A stretch of DNA of 64,000 nucleotides from positions 5,440,134-5,504,133 of the forward strand of contig NC_135562.1 in assembly GCF_964340395.1 (NCBI RefSeq). Direction: 5' to 3'. Positions 47,101-59,400 of the stretch are shown here, piece by piece; within the stretch, counting starts at the first letter, position 1; each line of letters opens with the position of its first letter. A model generated the notes under the pieces. That model made no database searches, was not told the DNA's origin, and saw only the letters and a program-made list of their open reading frames with translations. The DNA comes from Glandiceps talaboti (lineage: Eukaryota; Hemichordata; Enteropneusta; Spengelidae). A program made the position numbers and the translations under genes.

Positions 47101-50100
47101 ATTAATTTTGGTAAGAAATCCTAGTGAATTACCTGGCCAACGCTGGTACAAATGTAGATTGTACTTCCTGTGCCCTTATTACAAACACTATCTGATACAA
47201 TGTACCTTGGTTCAGAAACCGTAGCAAAGAAAGTAGTAATTGTTAAAAATCCTTGTCACTGGTCATAATCCAGCTATTTCAAATAATGAAGGTTGAATGT
47301 TTAGGTTTTACCTTGGAACAGGTAAGACTGCATACTTGATGTGGTATTATTAGGCAGGAAATAAGTCAAGTGAAAAATTAGGGAGTGTCAATGCTAGGTG
47401 TTACTATTATCACTATGTGTACAATGAATGTGTGAAGTAAGTACATGTACATCATGTATACACCAGCTATGGCAAAAGGAAGGCTTGATGATTTCTCACA
47501 AAATTGAATATAGAAAAAAAATGTTTATGAAATATATACATGTATGTCATGTATTGTCATGGAAATTTACTTCATTGGTTGTAATGTGTGTGTGTGTGTG
47601 TGTGTGTCAGTGTCTGTGTGTGTGTCAGTGTCTGTGTGTGTGTGTCAGTGTCTGTGTGTGTGTCAGTGTCTGTGTGTGTGTGTCAGTGTCTGTGTGTGTG
47701 TCAGTGTCTGTGTGTTTGTCTGTGTCTGTGTCTGTGTGTTTGTCTGTGTCTGTGTCTGTGTATAGACAATCTCAATTTAATAGTTGTTGTCTGAAGATCG
47801 CAACAGAAGTGTGAAACTCCAAGTAATGACTTATAACATCCTGATTCCTTTGCTTACGTCTATCATGCTCTGCTACTAAATATTGCATTGAGCACTGTTC
47901 TTTCCACTGAAACACTTTTATCAATATATAATTTTTATAAACTCCTTTTATCAGGAAGAAAATCAAGATGGTGAGATTTTGCATGATTTTAGGAAGATTA
48001 ACATGAAATTTAGTTTAGGTGTAAAATTGTAATACTGATCTGAAGTTGTTCAGAAAACTACCAGGGACTTAAAGAAAAATTATTTTATAAGTATGAAATC
48101 CATTATTGACTTGTGGAGTCATGATGGTTGAATGGTTAGAGTGGCTGGCTTGGAATCTGCAGGTTGCAGTTTCGAGCCCCATCAATGCCGTTTGTTTCCC
48201 AGAGTGGTTGAAGTTCTTGGGCAAGATTTGAACCACGACTGTGCCTCAGTCAACCCAGCTGTATAATTGGGGACCTGGTAGGATAGAGGTTGTAATGTGA
48301 ATGCTTTAATCCTATGTGCTTATAAAGGCTGCAATGTATTGTATGCTTCCCAGGGAGTTGAGGAAGTATAAAGGGCTGTTGTACCACTATAGATCCATGC
48401 CAGGGGTAATAATTGTAAAGCACTGAGCACCCAGACATTGCCTGGTGTTTGCCTCTAGAAATATTCAGTTTTCCTCCTTCAGACTCTTAATTAAAAAAAA
48501 ACATTTTGAGGAATAGTATGTACTTGTTGAAATAATCCATTTAGGATAAGCTCCACGGAATACAATTCTTCAATTTTGTTTGTTTAAATAATTAATTTAC
48601 ACTGCTTTGGAGAAGGGAATACTTCCGTTAAACTCGTTGAAATGTTTTCATTTGGTGAAATAATTGATTTACACTGCTTCAGAGAATGAAATACTTTAGT
48701 TTTAAACTCCTTGAAATGATTAATTAGACTGTTAGCTGAGTAGGGTACTTCAGTTTGGCTGCTTGAAGTAATATTCAATTAAACTGAAATGAGATAGTGA
48801 ATTGGTAATAGTAAAACTGTTAATTGAATTGATGAACAGCTAAGTAAACCTCTCAGTGCTCTAAACTCTAGGAGTACAGTGTGTCCGCTTTGCACGTTTG
48901 ACATTTGTTTTATTCACATTGTAGAGTAGATTTCTATAACTATGCAAGCTCACGTCATCCTGTACTGAAGAAACTATCAAGACCTTGTACAATGTAGCTG
49001 TAGTTACAGAGATTTTCCTCTGCATTCTGCTGGTGAAATTTCAATCAAACCTAAATTAACAGAGTTGTAGGAAGAAAGAAGAGCATTTTTAGCACAGTTG
49101 AGATTTAGTGAATTAATAGTGATACTGTGTATATTACATGTACGTTTCCCACAAACTGCTATACTAGTGTTACAATCAATGCCAAGCTGTTAATTTAGCA
49201 ACACCCCAATAGTTGTTATCAGCAGTGTGCCCTCTAAGCCAATTTGATACACCACTGACACACACAATTTCTAGTGATGCACCAAAATTTGGTGTTCCCC
49301 AATCTCTTACTGTGTGATGACTCACAAGAAATGACAGTTTTTATCATTTTGACTCACAACAAAACTTGGCTATCATTAGAGGGCACACTGGTTATCAGCA
49401 TGCGCGTTCTGTACAAATTTACCAACAATTTTAGAATGCTTTTCAAGAAATAAAGCCATTTCCATAAACTGGAGGTTCTAATTACTCGCAATTTCAGAGA
49501 AACTGCAGGGATGGTTGATCAGAATTGAAAAATTAATAAACGGGGTAAAAGGAACTAGTAATCATTCATTTGAAATGTTCATATGTCATGCTGATATTAT
49601 AAACATTTACGGATCATTTAATTTTTAATGTAGTCAATTTATAAATTACGATGTAATATTTATCAGGTAGTGATATATTTAGATGTTATACCCCAATAGT
49701 TTTCTTTCGTTCAGCCAAGGAAAATATGAGTGTTCTAAGGATGCTTTGTCTCTACGATTTGCTGAGACGAGTAGTGACAAAACTGTATTTTCCTGATAAA
49801 TGAAGAAAAGTATTGGAGAATAACATATTTATACCAGCTCCAGTAATATCAAAGAAAAATCGAGGAAAGTAATGGCAATTTGAACGTTTTGACTATTTCG
49901 AACACAGCAAAACAATGATGTAGACACACTTTGTTGTGATGTAGAACAACCAGAGTATAAATTCCATATATTTTGTTCAGCTTGGCATGTACATGGTATA
50001 ATTAGATACTGTTCCCCCAAGATTTTTCTTCATGTAGCGAGAAAATATTCGTGACCTAAGGATTGTCACTACACGTGTCCTACAAGGCCCCTTAGGTCAC

Positions 50101-53100
50101 TTGTATTTTCCTTGAGGTGAACCAAGGAGGTGAAGGAAAGATTTGATTGATGATGGATGGTGGTCATTTTGACAAGTCACAGTTCAAAAATTGAACTTTG
50201 AACTTTCAAGGTGACCATCACCTACTGATGATGAAGTTCATTGTATTGAAGTAAGGCATTGTAAATTATGGTGTACTTAAGTATTTAGGATATTAAATGA
50301 GGTACATCAATGCATATTAACGCCATGGCTCCTTTTGTGGTGATGACATTATAGTCATTACACAACTCTTTTATCTTCATATATACCCACATTCACACTC
50401 AAACCAGGTCACATTGATTGGTTGTCAAGGGAAGCATGGTTCTGTGATAAGGGTTACACATGTTTACAGTACATTTGTATGTATAGGATGAGTGTGATTA
50501 TTATTATGAAAATTATTAAAAACTTAACAAAGTTGAAAATTTATAAGTACCAGTACATGTATGGTATTTAGTAGTCAATCATAATTGTAAATTATGTTTT
50601 ACAAAGGGGAATAAAACTAAATTTATTAATAATATAAAGTTTTGAAGTAATGCTACTCGTAATCCATAAGTTCTCTTTAAAAATGTCTCAGCCTTGCCAT
50701 TAGGTTGGTTAAAAGTCATTGAAAAACTGAACACATCTACGGTGATGGAGAGAATGACATTAAAACGATGTCGGGATTGAAAAAGAGGTAGTAAAACCGA
50801 ATGTTGATTTCACCCCAGAGAACAGAGTGATTTTCAGAATTGAAGTAATAAAGAGTTTGACAGTTGTACAAATGGTAACATTTATGAGTTAAGACAAAAG
50901 AAAGTACCATGATTTATTATCACAGCTATTTCATTAAACTTGGTTTTAAATTGGTACAAATGATGAATTATTTGCTGCGATCCTCCACAGGGAGTCATTT
51001 CATCTCTGTATATAAAGTTAAATTTGCAACTCAATGAATAAGGTGATTGCTAAAGTTATTGGAGGTAGTGAAACGGTGCACAGAAATGATGGAATGTGGA
51101 ATCCTTAAGGAGCGTAGCTAATCCTTAAGGAGGGTAGCTGCAATTGAGTAATCCATATCTTTATTGGCGCGTTTCTCTCCAAGTAATTATGTAAATAAAA
51201 ACTTGTTTGCAAACATGTACAACTTGTATAGTACCTGTCACTTCCTAGTATAACAACACCAAACTGCAAGAATTGGTTGTAAATCATGGATGGCATTTAC
51301 TCATACATGTATATTGCCTTACTCAGTAGTGTGCTGGTAGATAAGATATGTTGTTTAGTCCTAATGGACCCACTCTTCTTTAGTTGATAGTGTGGCATGA
51401 CACATCGTATCTCACAGACTACATTGTAAGTGCGTCAGTCACATCGAAGGAAAGTTGTCGGTCTTGTCACGTTGAAGGAAAGTTGTCTGTCCTCTTAATA
51501 GACTTTATGTTATATCACTATACATGTGTACTGTCAGTACAAATCAATGTACGTTAGCCAAACAAAAAGTTGTAATAGGAAACTTGCAATCTAGACTGGG
51601 CATGCTCGGACGCAAAGGACTATGGGATTATCTGTGGTTATCGTAATAGCTAATCTGGAGCTACTGATAAAATAAACCTCCCACAATTGTCAGGGTAACT
51701 ATGAATTGATCATTTGTGGTTACAAACAATGTATCAACATTACATTGTTTACAATACTAATTGATTAGTATTTATTATCACATTTCCCATAATGCAACAT
51801 TCAACATGGCGGGTTTGCAAGAGGTACGACCAGATAACGATGCATGTATCTCGACAGTACAACAAACAGGCTAAAGTAATTATGTATTTGTAAAACCATA
51901 ATGAAATGCCTGGACAGTGGACACAGATTTTGTTTTTACTAACAAACAGATCTGGTCATTTCAGGACGTGGTACTAGTCTAAGCAGTCAATGTTCCAAAA
52001 AATCCTCGCAAGACATTTCTTTCACTGTTAGTTCAGTAGCAGCCTTCCCTCTGTAGGTTTAGTTTTCAGAATCTACAGTTGGTATAGCCTTTCTCTGTTG
52101 AAAGGAACTCAGAAATGATTTGTTCGTGAGTACAGCACAAGACTATAAGATATGTCATGTCGTGAGAAGAGTTGACCGATGTGTGAGGGCGCCCTATCAT
52201 GGCATACCTTACAGACTAGAGTAGCACCAAATCTATCGACATCAATCTTAGGCATTTATTTAGCATATGACATCAACTGCAAAAATTCTACCCAGAAATT
52301 AAATTCCAGTATGCTTCAACATATCGGGAAAAAAATACTCATATAACATAAGGCCAAAAAAGATAAATATTTCTTGTCAGCGTGCACATCACTGAAATAC
52401 CCCCGCGTTGGTCTTTTTTTCTCTAGATCCAGGGGAAACACAAAAATAATCCTCCCTACTTCAGTGAAGACAACTGCAGAGCCAGCCATGAACAAGTAAA
52501 TGACATCTGCCCCACATACACACTTGCTCTAAAATAAAGTTGTACTAAATAAAAAGAACAGTAACTGCCATAAATGGTAGACTGAGTGACAGGTTTGTTG
52601 AGAATCAAAAAAAAAAAAAAAGTATTGCGTCATTGCACCATTTTAGACAAACTGTCCTGACCAGAAACAATTCTTTTTTTTTTGGCCTAAGCAGCAAAAA
52701 TTCAAAGCAGAAATGAAAAGTTAATTAGATATCAAAAATTTCTAAAAATACGCTAGAAGGCCTTAGGCTGTTAACATACTCATGTAAATCTGATATCCTT
52801 CATATTAATATATACATATTTGATACTGTCATATGAAAAGAACATTATAGAAAAAACAGAGCTAAACTACGCCAACTTTCACTTGACATGTCACACATTT
52901 TATATGCATGCGTACACTCTGTAATCAAATATCAGAAAATTATTTTCTCATCGTGAAAAGTGTATGATTGATGGAGAAAGATGATAACCATTACTAAACC
53001 ATGTCCACGATCCTGATAAATGTTTCTCCACCTGTAAAAAAAAGTGTAAAAGAGAAAGAAAAAAAGCCATTTAAGAAAAAATATTAAAACACTGTACAAC

Positions 53101-55141
53101 TACAAGTATGATACAGTACAGATCAAGGTATGCTTCCTGACTGGGCTGCATGTACATAAAGTGTCACAATCTGAGTTGATTTATGACAAATTAAAATTGA
53201 AAAATTTGCAAAAATATGCGTTTAAACTTTTCTAGTGCGATGTTAATGTTGATGGATACCTTCTATGACATTACAATATGTGTTCTGGCATTGTTAGAAC
53301 TGTTGATTGCACATACATGTAGGAGGAATTTCCTGTATATTTTTTGATACATATATTACGTTATTGGATTGTTCGTAAGTTACCAGGTTTGAGTTCAGTC
53401 AATTACAAGTGATGGTTAAGTATACATCAGTAAGTAGAATACTTTGAGTACCTTTTAATATGCAGAAAAATTACATCTCCCCCCTGCCCCCAACATGTAA
53501 ACTCAGCTTGTTGCCCTGTGGTAACATTGGGTTTGGACTAACATCTCACCAGTGTGTGTTAGCCATTGAAAGGATTAGTGTCTGCACCAGCCTTATGTTA
53601 ACACCCGGTATGCTTAAAGTGTTAACACTCCGCTAACCACCGGCAAGCAAAACAAAAACGCATGCTTACACTATAATACTTTACAATTCTGAAAGTAAAG
53701 TCATGCCACTATCAGAACATACAATTCAAGTTTCAGATATTCTTTCTGACTGAAACTTTCAAATTTTAGTTTTACCTGATTGTGTAGACATGTAGTGAAA
53801 CAATAACAAGTACATTTACTAATACAATCATATTTTCAGTACCTGTACATGTAGCTTGATGTATCAGATCTGCTTAGCGCTTAATAGATAAAATGTAACA
53901 TTGGTATTTCCCCATGTTATTTCCATGTAGTCTAGTGCTATCTGTAGCAATGCATTGAATCTCAAGATGTCACTTTGGATGATTCGATACCACAGATTAC
54001 ACTGGACTACATGTTATTAAACTACATGATAAAGACGAAACAGAGGAGTTAAGATAAAATGTTACCACATATTTAAATACATTACCTGATAATGATACTT
54101 TGGTCTGATCTGGTAACATGTACATTGTACATGTACATGTATATACATTTGTATCCTGCCAGACATTGGACATGATTGGTAGTTACATTGTACATGTAAT
54201 AAAAACCTATATCTTTTCTCCATATGAACAGTTCTGAAACGTTAGAATGCATGTACAAATGTAAACGTACATGTACCTACAGACATTGACATTAAAAATA
54301 AAAAGATCCTATCCCTTTTCTGAAGTTATTCACAAAATAGATTGACTTTGTTAAGTTACTGTATCCAGCTTGCAGTATAATGCTGTAAACAGAGATAGCT
54401 TTTTGCCACTTCAAAAGTTTGTGGCTTTACAGTTTTCAGTTCCCAAAGACTAATATTTACAAATTTCTATGTCTGATATACTGCATTTATATACAGGAAG
54501 GCATTTTAGACTTTGCTTATTGTCATGTTTTTATTTTCCAGCAAACTAAGCAAAGATAAGTTTGTAGTAGAAGTTTGCATGTTGCAATAAATAACCGATG
54601 GGTTACGAGTTGTGAAAGTCAAATTTTATTATGTGCCATTTGAAATGTGTAAACTGCATGTAGTATGTACATGTATTTGTATGTATATGTGTTAAACTTG
54701 CTGGCATTATTACAGCAACTATGCCTGTCTGTCCTAAATACCACATCTTCTACGAAATATGCCAGGAACGGCATCTTAACTAAGCAGTATTAGATATCAG
54801 ATCGTTGTACCATTTAAACAACACATTCATCACTGCCACTTTTGTGAACTTAACATTCCTTGCTAGAAAAGTTACAGGCATGAAATACTTGGCGAGATTT
54901 GTGAAAATATAATATGACTCTCATCACAAGATTGTTTTATAACAAAGTGTAGAGACATTTGTAGCGACTCGTATTTCTTTTCACGGTGCAATACATCATG
55001 TATTTGTCACTGTATGCTCATTTAGATTTGTACTGACAGTTGTAACATACAAATGTACATGCATACATACATGTACATACACACACATATACATACATAC
55101 ATACATACATACATACATACATACAAAGGTACATACATACA

Positions 55142-55174
<33 letters not shown>

Positions 55175-56409
55175 GTACATACATACATACATACATACAT
55201 ACATACATACATACATACATACATACATACATACATACATACATACAAATGTACATGCATACATACATGTACATACACACACATATACATACAAATGTAC
55301 ATACATACATACATACATACATACATACATACATGTACATACATACATACATGTACATACATACATACATACATACATACATACATACATACATACATAC
55401 ATGTACATACATACATACATACATACATACACACATACATACATACATACATACATACATACATACATACATACATACACATACATGTACCTTTATGTAT
55501 ATACATACACAGACAGACAGACAGACACATTCACACACACACATACACATACATGTACTTACACATACACTTTTATACACACACTTTTATATATATGTTA
55601 CATCATACAATACATGTACATGAAGGTATTGATTTTAAGTATAAGGCAATAGGTCTCTTCCCTGGCAACACCTCCATATTGAGGTCAAAGGGTCAACAGG
55701 AACAGGAAGTAAACTACCATACTTGATACAATGAAACAACTTGAGACAAAGAACAAGTATTTACTAGACGTCATTAGACTAATTTTAGACACCAGAAAAT
55801 CTTTAATTTCTACTGAGATATTCCCTTTAAATTTTAATGAAGAATTCTTATGATTTATACTACGTAATATCATTCCATCACTTTTTATAAAAACCAAGTT
55901 ATGAAGTTAGTTAACAATGCCTAATTAAATGTCAAAGGAGATTTAAAACCTTGAGGAGAAATTCCAAAGATGGCTCCCAGGAGACATAATGATGAGTCAG
56001 CAATTGATGAAGCACAGCTACTGCATTCCTTTTATTTAATGACACATATTGTAGCTTTTATTGATGTTAAATGCAAGCATTTATATCTGAAATGAAAGAC
56101 CCTGGATCTTGTCGTGGAGTAACTATTGGCTAACAAGGCCTGTAATGTATACAATGTATACTACATGTACCATGGCACTGACAGGAGTAGGGCTACATGT
56201 ATGCAAGACTTGTCATCAAAATAGTTGGCATTAGATAGAAGAATCAACTATCCATTTCAATTTGTCATGTTTTTCCTTCTGTTTATCTATTGTTTTGTTT
56301 TGTTTTGAAGTCAGACATTTCAATTTCAATAATTTGTTTATTCTGTTTTGTATCTTCTTTTATGGTTCTTTCTACATGTATCTTTTTGGAGCGGATTGTT
56401 TATGGAGTG

Positions 56410-56453
<44 letters not shown>

Positions 56454-59400
56454 ACGTGCGTGCGTACCTGCATGCCTACATATGTACATGTGTGTATGAG
56501 CGAGTGTGCACACACCTGTACATACGTGTATATGTGTGTGTGTGTGTGGGGGGGGGGGGGTGATTAGGCGTGTCAACTACATGTACATGTATACATGTAT
56601 GTATGTACATGTATGCATTACAAATGTTCATGTGCATTAATTTTCAAAGGTTTTAAAAACAAGAGTACTCTAGTCTGCATAAATAATAGGTAATTTCATT
56701 CCTGGCCATGAAACATTAATGTAATCATGTTACCTAAATACTAAAGTTACTTATCCTTGAATTTTTTAGTGCCCTTTTGACTGTACATTTGTGTGTGATA
56801 ATAAAACAGAAACACATGAATTGTAACTGCTGTGTTTTCATGAGCGCCCAAGAGAAGGAAATGTCTTTTGTACATGTACTTGCATGAACACCCAGGCAGC
56901 TACATTTTTTGTACATGTATACTTATGTGGCTATTCCTGTATTTACAATGTTGACAGCACAGAATACAATATTGGTGTCATTAATTACAGGGTATAGTTA
57001 AAGTTTTCATCCAATTAATAGAAAGCAATTGAAGTGTAAAACGAGGCAAATGATTGATTGTTGGTTTTTAGGCAAGTAATTATCCTGTATATTGTACAAG
57101 ATAACAGTCATCACTACAGTGTACAGTGTAACATACATGTACAGTAACATCAACACAGTTCTACATTGTACATGTATGCCTCTATTCCCAGGACAATCAG
57201 GGGTATCATATTGAACAAGAATAAATGAAAAAACAGTGTGATAAAATATTGAATAAAATACTTTCTACTAGCAGTACCCCCCCCCCCTCCCTCCCCTCAT
57301 CATCCCACCATTGTTCCACCATTACACATTAAGCACACAAAATTATATGCTCTATGTACTTGCAGTAATGTAATAATCCTTCTATGCATGCATGCATGTA
57401 TGTATGTATGTATGTATGTGTGTGTTTGCGTGCATGCATGCATGCGTGTGTGTGTATGTATGTAACATGTATAAATGTGTGTGTGTGTGTGTGTGTGTAT
57501 GTGTGTGTAGCTTAGTACTATACTACATGTAATGATGTATATTAATATTTGGTATATTCAAAGCACACAAAATATACTTTGAGGAAATTCATTTTTTAAA
57601 CCACAGATGACAGGAATGTTGTCTGTATTATTACAATTAAACAGTGAAAAATATTGAAAATAATGATATTGTGACATGACAGTTGATATTATATTAACCT
57701 TATTCAAAAATTTCAAAAATTTTTTTTTTGAAAGAGAAGTGACCATATGATGGATGTACTGAAAATGTAGACAGCAATGTCTCCAGTTACTGTACTGTGT
57801 TAGAATAGATTGGATATAGTCGGTCCGTGCCAAGCCCCGGTAGCATTGTCTACAAACATTTCAACAATGTTGACCAATGAATAGTTGTAGTAGTATGCCG
57901 TTGTATGGTATTACACAGTGTTGAAAACATGTAATGTCTGACTTCAGTATGAATTTCCACACATTGATAATTTCTCTGCCCCTTGTAAGCAGGTCCTGAG
58001 ATTGAAATACAGTCTGATGGCTGTTTGAGTCAATATTGAAATTGTGTATTTTCAGTAATTATGTGTACATTTTGTGTTGAAATAAGTCCATGTATAATGT
58101 AGAACTACTGTAGTGACATATATCGTTGTGTACTAACCCAGATATAGTATAATACTTAAAAGTTTATTGACATTTCAAGTGAAATGAAAGGCTTTAGAGT
58201 GATTGCACCAAGGTAGGGGTCTCACGGGGTCTTTTTAGAGTAGTCGGTTGCACCCAATAATTTCTTTTTAAATAAAGAAGAATATAAGTTAAAGTAGCAT
58301 GATAATATATTCTTTTGTTATGCAAATTTCCAACTTTCTACCATATTTTACTTTATGTTGGTCATTGAGAAGGGAAATGGGTAGCAACAGGGCTAAATTA
58401 CAGTCTCCCTTTAACTGTACATGTACATACAGTTCAGGTAAACCTTTGTCAACAAGGTTTTAAGTATAGAATACATTTTACCAAGTTACTGCCCAAAAAG
58501 TACTAAAACGTTGGTAATGTTGCAGAATGGAATTTATAGACATCTTTTGTATCTCTTCATGTGTATTTATACTGCAAGCTCTTCAGTACACACATAAATT
58601 CTGCAATTTCATCAGAATTTGCAAATTGCGTGATTTTGATAGTTTTTTACCTTCTGAGTAATAATGAGTTCAAATCCTAATGACTTCACTTTGGATACTC
58701 AGCTAAAATGCAAGTTTTATTTGTCATGATTTGTTTCGCCATGAGGATGACCATATTTGTTTGATCTTTCTCATTACTTTTCCATGGCAACTGAGTTGGT
58801 CGGTCGATTTGATGTCGGACCTGAAAACTTGGGTCTGTCGGGTAATGAGAAAGATTTAAAAAAAAAGGTCACCCTGAGAGGGAATGAAGAATTCTGACTG
58901 TATTTTAATGAGAAATTGAAACTCTGAAAGTCTGAGAATTTGGTTATCATTCAGTGCTTGAAATATTATCATCTCACCTTTTGTGACCTAATTGGATGTT
59001 TATGTTTTATAATTGTTTCTCTCTCTCTGATACATTTCCGCTACATTAAAACTTCCTGCTTACAAATAATATCAGGAAGGCTAACAGACAAAATCAGACA
59101 TGTAGGTCTGGAGAGAAAGAATATCTGAAAATATAAATCACAATAAAATGTAAAATGGAGTGTACTGAAAAGTGTGAAAACTGGGGGGAGTGTTTGAAGT
59201 TATTACAAGGTTGCCACTGATTGGATAACATGCATGTTGTGTACATGTACATGTATACATGTACTTTTTCACTCATCATCAATACAGCCAACATGTGCAT
59301 CTTTCCTTTGTTTTCTAACCAATCAGAATGAACCTTATAAGGTGCTTCAGTTTGAAAAATAATCAAATCTTTTCTTGTAACCAATCAGAATGAACCTTAT

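Noticed and set aside
47428-47814. 128-codon Cys/Val/Ser-rich frame
   Set aside because: Arises from the TG/TGTC compound repeat.
48121-48195. Functional tRNA gene
   Set aside because: A and B boxes are present but the acceptor stem does not close and a SINE body follows directly.
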